From assembly GCA_030549175.1 (NCBI GenBank), contig JAUKUA010000007.1, positions 4,464,001 through 4,528,000 on the forward strand: a stretch of 64,000 nt of DNA. The letters run 5' to 3'. The DNA is from Lasiosphaeris hirsuta (Eukaryota; Ascomycota; Sordariomycetes; Sordariales; Lasiosphaeriaceae). Numbering within the stretch: the first letter of the stretch is position 1; each line of letters starts with the position of its first letter. The notes below the pieces were generated by a model. The model was not told the origin of the DNA, ran no database searches, and worked only from the letters and a program-made list of their open reading frames with translations. Positions 23,564 to 33,495 of the stretch are shown here, piece after piece. Made by a program: the position numbers and the translations under genes.

Positions 23564-24080
23564 GTGCTGCCTGCCTCCTTCAATCTGCCCGAGACCTGTG
23601 GGACTCAATGGTCCTTTCAAACCTGGATCGGCAGTTGCGCAGCTGCGCTCTCCAAAACCCAAAAGGTAAGTCATGGTGCATGCCTCCGTTCTGTCAAGCA
23701 CTTGTAGCTCTCCTGGCCTTGCAGCTCGCGCGAGCACAGTTATCTAAGGCTTGGAACTCTCCTGTCTGCGCAGTTATCCTGGGCTGGCTTGCAACGGCCC
23801 TGGGCTTGCAAGTTGCAACTCTCTTATTTACGCTAAGCCTAGGATAGTGGTAAGCCAAGCCCTGGATGACTGCGCACGTAGGAGAATTGCAAGCTCAGGA
23901 TAACTGCGTAGTATGCACACAGGAGAGTTGCAATGCCAGGGCCGTTGTAAATCCTGTGGACCTGTGCTGCCCGCTTCCTTTCTTCTGGCCCAAGACGGGC
24001 TATGGGGCCCACTGTTCCTTCCACACCTGGATCGGGCCGGGGGGGGGGGGGGGGGGTAGTTGAGCTCACGGGGACCCAAA
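23564..24080. repeat. Composite direct/inverted repeat
   Basis: Two diverged direct copies of about 100 bp (from about 23564 and 23961; both include CTGGATCGG and end CCAAAAGGTA) flank a core. The core holds several copies of a roughly 35-bp unit containing CTCCTGTCTGCGCAGTTATC: units around 23690-23790 point one way, units around 23845-23935 the other, giving an imperfect palindrome. A G18 run lies at 24039-24056 and a TACC tetranucleotide repeat at about 24084-24102. No transposase and no terminal duplication are visible. Confidence 0.6.
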
Positions 24081-24098
24081 AGGTACCTACCTACCTAC

Positions 24099-24981
24099 CT
24101 ACATTAGGTAGCTGCATACCTTCATCCCGTCAACTAAACCAAAAGCCATCAAGTCAAATGACGTCCCGACAAAACCCCAGCATCTCAGTACCAGTATACC
24201 ACGCTCATGGCAGACGAAGAAAAGCGTTGTGCAAAGGCCAATAGCACCAGCAAGCAAGGAAATAATGTTGGGGTGGCAATGTGCTGTATTGCTACTTATC
24301 TGCTTATGGAGAGTAGGTGCAAGATCCAGGAAGTGGTCTTGCACCTGCGCGAGGAAATAGGTGGTGGGCTGGAGCACAGGCCAACAGGCCTGTGTAGGCG
24401 CGGCACCCTGTGCGCGCCTAGGAGTGCGCCCCACTCCCAACAAATAACCTGTCCCACCGAGAATGTGTCGTGCATCCCAACCAAGTGATCCTCGCGTATG
24501 ATATACTCAATCGAGCCCACACGCATCCCAATGATGGTGATGGACAACAACAGAAGCAGGACATCAGTCTTTGCGCGCGGCCTGGACTTCAACTTCATTC
24601 TTGCCAACAGGCTTAAACTCAACTCGAACCCGTCAGACTCTCCCTTCCGCCGTGTCATCGACCACGCCAGCATGCCCATGCAGACGAGCTTTCCCCTGAT
24701 AGAAATAGCCTTGTTAAAGCCCCGCAATACCCAGGCCACCCTACATCATCGCGCGGTGGCTTCAAAACCACGATGCGTACATGGATGATGAGGTTGACAT
24801 CGCGGTAGAGCGCTTCTTCTTCTTCTTCTTGTTGGCGGAAGAGCGTCACGAGGAAGGTTGAGAGCCGTTGGGAGTAGAGGGCTTGGTGGATGCCGAGGCC
24901 GTGGAGTTTTGCATCCAGGGGGTTGCTGTCTCCGCCGCTTTTCGTGATGATGTGGATGCGGCAATGTTTACTGTCCTCCAA
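24099..24981 (-). pseudogene. Decayed multi-helix fungal membrane-protein gene
   Basis: Separate minus-strand frames keep parts of the same uncharacterised integral-membrane family as the fragment at 3971-4661: HGLGIHQALYSQRLSTFL (family N-terminal helix), EALYRDVNLIIHVRIV, then KTDVLLLLLSITIIGMRV and a further hydrophobic stretch near 24230-24160. They lie in the expected order but in different frames without convincing introns throughout. Some exon joining may be possible; I judge it a relic. Confidence 0.5.
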
Positions 24982-25299
24982 AGTTCGGAGTTTTTCTCTG
25001 GACCAACCATCCTAGCTCGAATTGATCGTCAAAGCTTGGTCGAGAATGAGGAAGCACATGTAACTAAACGTAAAAAAAAACTTTGTTTTTCAATGCCACA
25101 CCCGACGTTGTTGAAGTTCTTGAGAGTTAATTTTGTGAGTCAGGCCACGCGCCAGTAGAAGGTTTATGAAAAAGTAAATCCTGATGCCCCCTACAGCGCT
25201 GTGCTGCCCTCGCTATCTTTATAGTCTCTAGGTTGACTCTCAAGGGTGGTTTGTAAGTAGCTGCGTAATTTCACTATCACCTAACACAACTAATCACAA
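24982..25299. other. Intergenic
   Basis: No gene or repeat that I can support. Confidence 0.5.
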
Positions 25300-25920
25300 C
25301 AAGACCGTCAGGCCTTCTTTGTCCCTGCTCTCTGGATTCACATCACCGCGTTTTAGGAGCAGGCGCACAGCGGTGCCGAGGTTATTATTTATTTATTTTT
25401 TAGCTGTCCATAGGAATGGTTTCTATCCTTGAATATTTCTGGAGTCAGGGTCGACTTTGTCATATTCCAAAAAGCAAATCGGTAGCTTTCAGCGGTCCGT
25501 AAGACCCGTATTGCTTAATGGCTCAGAAAAGAGTGGTATCGCCTTCACTTGTCCCTAGAGTTCGGGTCAATCTTTCCAACTTTCAGGAGTAGCGGGCAAT
25601 AACCTAGCCTCTATTTTTGGTTGTCCATAATAACTAGTGGTGTCTAGTCATCGACATTTCTGCAGTTTGGGTTGGCTTTTGCTAGTGGTATTTAGGAGTT
25701 GTCGGGTAATAGCCTCGTTTTCTTTCATAGTTGCCTATATGAGTGGTGTGTGGCCGTCTCGGTCTCTGCAGCTCGGCTTAACTTTGCCGACATTTAGGGA
25801 CAGTCGGATAATGGAGTCGTTGCCATATTCGGCTTACTATGAGAGGTATCTGGCTTTCGCTGTCTCTGTGGCTTGGGTTTACCTTGCGGGATCTTGGCGG
25901 TAGCGAGGTCTCAATCAATT
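25300..25920 (-). pseudogene. Fossil ankyrin-repeat gene
   Basis: Read on the minus strand, units of about 100 nt recur and retain ankyrin logic: DRDGHTPLI, then a stop where the helix residue would be, then ATMKENEAITRQLL, and again AEYGNDSIIRLSL. At least four to five units can be followed. Each has stops and lost consensus residues. The gene ends are not identifiable. Confidence 0.6.
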
Positions 25921-26319
25921 GAGAACTCCACTTTTGCTTTGGTGCAGCGGTTTATCGTTTCCTACACAACCCGAGTTGCCAAGACCGAGGCCAGAGTTTT
26001 TTCCCTCTGCCATCCACCAGCAGCAGAACCAGCAGCTCGGAATAATTAGCCATGATCTGCTATTTTGAGGAGAATTTAGCCAAGGGATTCGACCAGATTC
26101 ATTCCAGATTGGAGATTGAATGCTCAACCGCGTCAGATGATATCCTGTAGGTTTGACTTGGCATTCATTCAAGGACAACAAAACCTTGTTCGTCATGAGA
26201 CAAGGCGCGTCAGTATTTTGTACCCATCACCTCAGCCGTTATTTTCCGTGGCTTTGAATCCCTAACACCACACGCACCGTAGCATCTCTCCACCACACAC
26301 TTTTTTTTTCCCCTGCACC
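25921..26319. other. Intergenic
   Basis: About 400 bases, including the presumed promoter of the next plus-strand gene and an oligo-T tract just before its ATG. No gene is seen. Confidence 0.5.
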
Positions 26320-26850
26320 ATGGAGACATCCGACATCTCGCAACCCGCGAGTGACCAAACGTACACCGTCACGTTCGCCATGGTCCCCCCACATCCACCT
26401 CACGATACCAACATATCTTACGACAACACCCCATGGGGTGTCGGCATCGTGCTCGAAGTAGTCAACATGGCCATGATACAAAAGGGCCTCTCCTGGACGA
26501 CACAAAATCTCGTGCTCCTCAACGGGCAACAGGCATCCTACAAATCACTGGCCCCGGGGAATGAGTACGACTTGCCGTGGGAACAAGATGTGGTTCGGGT
26601 TTGGTTGCTCCGGGAGTTCCCTGGCCGACCTGTCGCCGAGTCCCGCTGGCACGGAGGCGTGATGCTATTTGCGCACTCGGCGCAGACGCTGGATGGGTTT
26701 CGCTTGGGGAAATTAAATAGGCAGCTGATTTGCCATGCGTCGGTCTACGACCATACAGGCGACTCGGTTTTCGTCTTTGACCCTGAGGAGCCCGGGAAAA
26801 GTAAGAATGGTCTTTTTAGCAGCGACTCGGAGGCTTGCGACCTGTGGTAG
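26320..26850 (+). CDS. Hypothetical protein (176 aa), possibly first half of a readthrough ORF
   Basis: Uninterrupted frame from ATG 26320 to TAG 26848-26850. The product is acidic and mostly soluble, with stretches such as PWGVGIVLEVVNMAMI and YDHTGDSVFVFDPEEPGK. I recognise no family. The frame continues after the single TAG into a second ORF with a membrane anchor. A GTAAGA at about 26801 could be a donor, but splicing to the TAG at 26850 would lose the downstream frame. Confidence 0.5.
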   Translation: METSDISQPASDQTYTVTFAMVPPHPPHDTNISYDNTPWGVGIVLEVVNMAMIQKGLSWTTQNLVLLNGQQASYKSLAPGNEYDLPWEQDVVRVWLLREFPGRPVAESRWHGGVMLFAHSAQTLDGFRLGKLNRQLICHASVYDHTGDSVFVFDPEEPGKSKNGLFSSDSEACDLW

Positions 26851-26859
26851 CTTTGGCCC

Positions 26860-27111
26860 ATGGAGTCAATCATCCCAGAGGAAGAGGAGGGCGAGTGTTT
26901 GAATTGTCCTCAGACTGGCTCAAACACTCGCCCTCAGATTGGCGGCGGGAAGCAGGAGAGGAAATCAGAGTGTCGCGTCACCGGTGGCCAGGCATCGTTT
27001 AGTAGGAGTATCCGGGTGGTGGCTTGGGGGATATTCGTCCTGCTGAGCGCAATGAGCATTGCAGTGCTCGGGTTTGGCGTGGTGATTATAATTATGGCCC
27101 TGCGTACTTAG
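26860..27111 (+). CDS. Hypothetical single-helix protein (83 aa), in frame with the preceding ORF
   Basis: Same frame as the ORF ending at 26850, separated by one TAG and three sense codons. It begins with an acidic, Cys-containing segment and ends in a clear membrane anchor, VAWGIFVLLSAMSIAVLGFG. It could be the C-terminal tail-anchor of the upstream protein (by readthrough, after a recent nonsense mutation, or by an unseen splice) or a separate small protein. Confidence 0.4.
   Translation: MESIIPEEEEGECLNCPQTGSNTRPQIGGGKQERKSECRVTGGQASFSRSIRVVAWGIFVLLSAMSIAVLGFGVVIIIMALRT
26887..26935 (+). other. Perfect 16-bp inverted repeat (hairpin)
   Basis: Arms at 26887-26902 (GAGGGCGAGTGTTTGA) and 26920-26935 (its exact reverse complement) with a 17-nt loop. 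It starts 36 nt after the in-frame TAG and lies within the coding frame of the following ORF. Confidence 0.9.
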
Positions 27112-27424
27112 CTTAAGGTACCTCATTAGTAGGACAGAGAAGCAGTTTACTCCAAATACGACGGTTCAGCCGTCGACAAAAGCGCAACAACTAATAGCCT
27201 CTTATTACCCTTCTGGCTACAGCATGTCGCACCAGAGCATATGAGTATACAAAGTGGTCTAGCCTCACAGCCCTGGGACCACACCGGCCCTGCTTATTCG
27301 CCTAGGTACTAGTTAATAAGAATCCCTGAGCGCGAGTGTGTCTGGGCTTCGCCCAGCCGCTCCTCTGTCTGCCTAGCCTTATCAGCGTAACCTTTCAGAG
27401 TATTGGGACCAAATATCATGTAGT
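27112..27424. other. Intergenic
   Basis: Convergent 3' flanks. No gene or repeat is seen. Confidence 0.5.
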
Positions 27425-30400
27425 TTATAAGTTTACCCCACCCTCGTCATGATCGCCCTCCTCAGTCTCCCCCAGCACTGCTGTCTTAGCTTTCAACGTT
27501 GACGCATCAATTTTGCAGAGGGCCAAAAACTCAGCAAACGACGGCAACGTCCTACCAACCGCCAAAAGTGTGTCGGCGTTTTCGCCCACTTGGTCAGTGA
27601 AAATATTGCCTTGATCGTTCACGCCAGCTTGCAGCTTCTCCAGCACCAGTGGCCAAAGGCACTTTTGCCCCGTCTTGCTCCGGAGGTGATCGGCCAGCTT
27701 ATCCGCCCGCTTGAACACCTTCTGACACCCCCAGGTCTTGTCATGCGCCAGTAGAGGGCCAGAACACGAATAGCCTTTTGCGGAATCATTGTGTACCAGC
27801 TGATGCCGGTTGTAGTCCGTCTTGCGTGTGAATTGCTTGTCGCAGCCCGGGATGGGGCAGCCAAAAGGTTTTGTGCCCTCGTGGGTGCGGATGTGGGATT
27901 GGAGGTTGTGGTTGCGGGTAAACGACTTGGAACAGTCGGGGTAGTTACACTTGAAAGTGGCCGGTGCCTTTCCCGTCTTGGATGCTTCCTTCTTCTTTGG
28001 CGGCTCGGGGAACTCGTCGTCTTCAGCGTTGTCGAAAAAGTCGACGCCGTGGAACTCAAAGAGATGCTTCTTGAGCTCGCCCTCGGTTGCGCAGCCAAAG
28101 GCTTGCATGTGGCACCCAGCGACAATGCAAAGGAAAGGCCGGGTGTGACGGTCGACGTGGGTGTCGCGCTGTTTCCGAGTGCGGAAGCCGAGGTGATAGG
28201 ATTGGCAGTTGACGCGGGGGCACTTGAACAGGTTATCACCGTAATAGTCTTGAATGACTGGTGTGATATGGCCGAGTTGGTGCATTCGCTCCGTCACATT
28301 TCGGATCCTTTTAGTGACCTGCCAGAGGTCGAGCGCTTCCTCTAGACTGGGACCCTCCCCATGCTTTCCGGCTTGCCTTCTTGCCCAGGCAACTGCCTGG
28401 GTCATCTTACCAAACAACTCGGACGATCTAACAGGCAAAAGAGACTTCTCTATCCGTTTGATGTCTGCAAGGGGCTTGGAGGTTGGGGACCAATGCACGT
28501 CAACAAATGTCTCCAAGGTTTCCTGGAGATGAGACACCCTCTCCGCGTCCTCTTGGTCGGGAGCTAATACTAGTAAGCAGCTCTGTAGGTGCATCGCCCA
28601 GCAGGCTGAGGCATAGTCGTAAAAGGGGTAAAATCCGTCGATGAGGTCTGTTTCGATATTATCCTCGGATCGCTTCTGATCGACCTGCGGTAGGGAAAGG
28701 TATTGCATGCTGACCATGGCTAGCGAGTAGTTTACCTCGCGGGGGTCGATGAACTTGGTGCTGACGAGATACCTAAAACAGGACGGTTAGTCTGTTGGTT
28801 TTCAAAGTGTAAACGAAGGCCACCTGCTTCCGAGCGGTTCCATGCACAAGCTCCACAGTGCCATCTGCCTGCACCTCCACTAGTGAGGCAAACAGGTCCT
28901 TGGGTGAAGCTGCTATTCTTCTATCATGATCGACCCCCTCGGATTCCAGGTCGATAGAGATGGCTACTTGTATCTCACGCCACTGAAGCGATCGCCGGGC
29001 ACATACAATCCATCCAAGGACTTGGCGAAGATTATTCAAGGCGTCTTCACCTCTGCCTTCCAGAATTCGATGGAGTATTCGCTCATAACTTTGTGGCTAT
29101 TAGTTTGTGAAATAAAGGAAATCAAAGCCCACGGAATGCTTACACATGGTTTAGATCCACTGGCAGCTTAGCTGGATCCAGTTCTTCGAGGAGCTTTGCC
29201 CGCGAGAATTGGCTCTCGAGGAACTTGGCAAATAGCTCGGCGAAGATGAACATGCCTAAAGTAGAAAAGGTACCTAGTCAGAGTTCTCCTTGAAGCACTG
29301 CTTTTTAACAAATGCGCCTACCTTGCGCTTTTGCCGTGATGATGTTGGCAATGTGGCAATTGTTTTCCCTTAGCCGTCCAAACTTGGCCTCCATCTTTTG
29401 GTGCCACGACTCGGCAAAGTCTTTGAGATCATCTCGACTTTTATCAGCGATCTTGATGTTGGAAATTCCACGGAAGCTATCCGTCGCCACTCCATCCTCC
29501 TGGCTGACGAAAAGGCATCTGGTCGACTCTGTATCGGGGCTCGCATGTGTTTCGACAACTTTCCTGAAGAAGCTTGCAATCTCGATCCTATCATCACGTG
29601 GACATTCATCGATACCATCTAGAACCATCCACGTCCCCTGGCAACTAGACAAAGCTGTCTGTATCATCTCCTTCGCTACCGCCTTCGACGTCAGTGACGG
29701 GTCGCTGCTCAAGGAAGCTTTTTCGTGGAAATACGGCAGCAGGTAAGAGTTTTGGGCTAGGAGCTGTGCTAATGTCGACCTTGCAACACTCATGAACGTG
29801 TTTCGTGCATCTTCTTCATATTTGCAGTAGAAGTATATGACTGTGGCGTTTGACAACTGCCGGGCTTCGTCCACGACCACCGATGCGAGTATCGTCTTGC
29901 CCGCGCCAGGAATACCACTTAACCAAAGTAGTGGACTTGAGCAGTGGCTAGGATTGAGCCACTCTCGGAAAATCGCATTGCCGATCAACCAGCTGCCAGG
30001 ATTCTGGCATATTGATCTCTTTTGTCGATACTGATTCTGCACGCCTTCGCAGTTGAAATGCGATAGCCATTGAATGACTAGAGCCCGGTGAGCAATGTCC
30101 TGATTTGCCTTTTCCCGCGCGAGACTACGCATCTCTCGCAGTCGGAGGTTTTGAATCTCTTCATATTGTGGGAGAGCAGCTCGACTTTCGAGCAAATGTT
30201 TGCTCTGCGCGATGTTTTGTTTGAATTGCTGAATCATAGGGACAAAGTCCCTCCAAGATGCCTCGAAAAGACCTTTCCATGCTATATCATTGAGCAGATA
30301 TGTTAGTGCCACACAATTCACTGAAAATACGACAGGAATTCCTTCAGTACAACACATTTTATGCTACTACTACCGTCTCCAAGTTGTGCAGGACCCCCCA

Positions 30401-32480
30401 AGAGTCCTTTATGCCGAACAGATAAATGTAAAAAATAAATTAAAAAAGAAGACATACCGCGGGTTTTGAGTCGATCAATAGCTTCCCTGTGAAATAGGGA
30501 TATATCTTTATGAATCATCACCAAGACATTCTTTAAGTGGGGGAATGCGGTGAAGAGTGTCTGGGAGTTCTGTATAAAAGGTAACTCCTCTCCAATGTCT
30601 TGATATGCATCTAGAATAGAATGAAAAACGTCAGGGGAAGAGGATGCTGCCTATTGTCGGTGTCAGTATATCTCGGAAAGACACAATGCCAAGCAAGATG
30701 GAATTATAAATACACCAAGTATATATGTCATTGGACCCTGTGATGTTGTAAGTCCTAAGGCAAGGAGTATTCGGATCATTTTCAAGCTTACCCAAATGGA
30801 AGCCATGATCAACGGAAGGTCCCTAGACTGCACACCAGCGTGCTCGGCCATTTTGCCAAACTGCTGTATCGATTGAAGGAAAGGCTCGACCCTCCTCATG
30901 TACATCAGTCTTCCATTTCGTTCCTGCTCGGTCTGTATGTCACGTATCACTTCTTGAGCTTGTTGAAAAGTCGTGTTCGCAAAGTCTCGGTACTCGGCGT
31001 CACTTTGCCCTAGTTGATGTTTGAAAGCGTCCATGTCGGCGGTAACATTGATATTTAGGTGAGCCACTAGCAGGTTGCTTCCCATGTTTGTGAGTAATCC
31101 GCCTTGTAAAACTTGGGCGGTGGAGACATGCTGGTAACCGTCAATAGGATCATGAGATAGCTGGACTTCTCTCGCCTGTGACTCATCTATGCCTTGGCTT
31201 ATTTCGAATCTCAAAGAAAGAATCTTTCGCAACTTTGAGACCACAACATGATAATAATGGGAGTCTCTAGTGAACTTGACCATGCCTGAATGAGTGGCTT
31301 TGATGGCAAAGGTGGCTGACGGATCCTTATCGACCAGTCTACAGGTCGCAGATCCTCGGCTCACTAGGATTGCAGATGGCCCGTTTCGGTTGATGGTGCG
31401 GTCCGCAGTCATCTGCGAATGATTAGTACCTAGGCCAGCCACTCCCAGCCGATACAAGGTATTGAACTTGGTCAATGTCACATACGGCGACGGTAGGGGA
31501 TTCAGACGTCTCAAACGCCCAAAAGCAGAGGAGGTGTTGTTCGGATATGTGTCGGGCGAATTCGTCGTTTAGCCGCTTGAGGTAATTGGAGTTTCGAGCA
31601 ATGTCTTCCAGTAAAGCCTCATTTGGATTGTCTTGAGCAATGATTCGGAGATGTTCCTGCTCCATGCCTAGATTGGGAACACCGAAAAAGACAGCTCCAC
31701 GGGCCATACTCAGAAGAGTCTTGTATGCCCCATTGGTGCTTTTACCAAGCTGCACCAGGGCATCTTTGAGCACAAGCCCGCCGAGGCTGTGGGCGACGAA
31801 TGCGAGGGGCTTCGTCAACAGCGACCCCCAACCATAAGCTTCGAGCTGGTTGATGAGCTCATTGGCAAGATCCCGGACACTCTGGAACGATGTGCTCTCC
31901 CAGAGTTTAGTGTCGTAGCCGTAAATAATTGCTCGTGTGCCCTGCAGATGGCGGGGCAACCCATCTCGAATCCACATGAAGGTTTTATCGTCTCCTTTTG
32001 GCTGCCATGAGCCAAAAGGATGACTGGCAAGACCCGAGATGGCGATGCAACTACTGGGCATTAGCCATATCTTAACCCTTACAAATTGAACCACGGAGAA
32101 GATATCGCTCACTCAGACATATGGCCACTGCCGTCGGCATCGCTCAGCGGCGTCATGCCCATGAAGTGGACATCCAAAATAAGATGCGAACCGGCATTCT
32201 GAAAGTCGCTCGAACTGTCGAGGGACCACTCTTCTTGGTCTGGGGGGCTGTGCTGGAGCATGGACGGGGTGGTCAAAAGCATCAATGTTGCAACTTTGGA
32301 CGGCGGTCTCTCCCAGAAGTTCAAGGTTGTGGCAAGGGAGAAAACGCGGATGCTGCTGGCTGCGATGTCACCCAGTCGCTGTTGCACCCGGAGTGCAGCA
32401 TCCTCCAAGGAAGTGGTCGTGTTTGGAAGCCCGCGTAATCGGAACACCGCCCTAGTCCACCTCCCGCGTGTGGCATCCAT
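27425..32480 (-). CDS. NLR-type receptor: alpha/beta hydrolase - NACHT - C2H2 zinc fingers (1484 aa)
   Basis: STAND-class innate-immunity/incompatibility receptor. Exons 32480-32113, 32053-31486, 31412-30792, 30737-30714, 30650-30458, 30281-29322, 29255-29144, 29088-28828 and 28772-27425; all phases agree (1485 codons). Order: FRLRGLP preamble; hydrolase-like domain with SGLASHPFGSW, IIYGYDTKL and the nucleophile elbow FVAHSLGGLVLK (Ser near 212); helical linker; P-loop LSGIPGAGKT near 712-721 and Walker B MVLDGIDEC; a linker with NYSLAMVSMQYLSLP; then four or five C2H2-like fingers from about residue 1218 (FKCPRVNC, CNYPDCSKSFTRNHNL, CPIPGCDKQFTRK). Exon 4 is 24 nt. The intron 28773-28827 needs a GC donor (GCAGGT). 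The frame is also open up to an ATG at 32822, which would add 114 residues; I prefer 32480. No WD, ankyrin or TPR repeats. Confidence 0.9.
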
Positions 32481-33052
32481 AGGTCGCAAAGCCAAGGCAA
32501 CTTGAACAAGCTGTGAAGCTAGTGTGATGCTGAATGGCGTGGTTATCTTGGGATAAGGCCAAACATTTGCAGTGGCTTCTTTGGTGAGGCGTGAGTGGAG
32601 GTGGCTGGCCGCCTGAACGGAGGAATGATGGGCCGTGGACCTCATCCATTTTACCCTGCGTCGGCAAACAGTCACCACGTGGGTGGTCATGTGCGGGCTG
32701 GCTGCAAGCAACATTGAATTCTCCCAAGGGCTGTGCACCATCGGGGAGCTCGGTGAGTCTTTGCACCAATCAGAGGTCTTCAAATCACTCATGAATGGCG
32801 GTGAAGGCTCAATTCTTGTCAAGCCACGTAAGCGCAGTTATGCGCCGAGGCCTTCGGTCGCCGCATTGGGAAATGCGGTGACCAGACCAGGGATGCCTCA
32901 TAGTCAGGTTGGCTGTACGCCATGAGGGGAAGGGGGGGGGCGGGGGTGACCCAGGTTTCCTAGCCCTGTTAGGGAGTTATCCGACTTTCTGTGTGCAGTC
33001 TGACGCTCATGGTCACGACTGGCGCCAAGCTGCTAACACTCTGATAGTAAAG

Positions 33053-33224
33053 TGTTGGAGGTGCTGCCCCACCTCGAGGGTAGCGCACACGCCACCTCGC
33101 CTGCCTGGCTAGTGCCATGGCCTTAGCGCCATGCCACACCTAGATAGCTGCTGAAGGCCAGGAAGTTCCTGGCCCGCAACAACAATTCATCACCACTTTT
33201 CCCAATTGCTCTGCTTCGCCCACA
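33053..33224 (-). mobile_element. Solo LTR, family A copy 1 (172 bp)
   Basis: Begins TGTTGGAGG and ends CGCCCACA (TG...CA ends). It is flanked by a perfect 5-bp target duplication TAAAG at 33048-33052 and 33225-33229. A near-identical copy lies inverted at 56659-56830; by eye the two differ at two positions. Inside is a palindrome GGCCAGGAA-(1 nt)-TTCCTGGCC. No internal retrotransposon sequence adjoins it. It sits between the divergent starts of the NLR and SNF2 genes. Confidence 0.88.
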
Positions 33225-33495
33225 TAAAGTCCTAGAAATTGCCGTGAGCCCCTAAACAGGCCACCGTCTGCCATTGTTAGTGTCAAGTCTGCTCTCACGG
33301 TCAGGTGCAATTTACCTACCAATCATTTTGGTTGGTCATCAGTGTGGCTGAGGGCTTTGACCTCCAGCACGTCGGCAGCTCTGTTCCTTGTATTCACGGC
33401 TCGCGGCAAGCCTCGCACCAACTCTCCTGATCATAATAATACCTAACTCAACAGTGCTTCATGACCACGACCTATCTCGAACGGCATAAAACAGC

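Noticed and set aside
24039..24056. Long G tracts as G-quadruplex regulatory elements
   Set aside because: They are uninterrupted homopolymers scattered in introns and spacers; slippage explains them and no regulatory context is visible.
33053..33224. Interpretation of the 172-bp repeat as a DNA-transposon MITE
   Set aside because: Ends are TG...CA with only short terminal inversion and the target duplication is 5 bp with differing sequences, which fits an LTR better.
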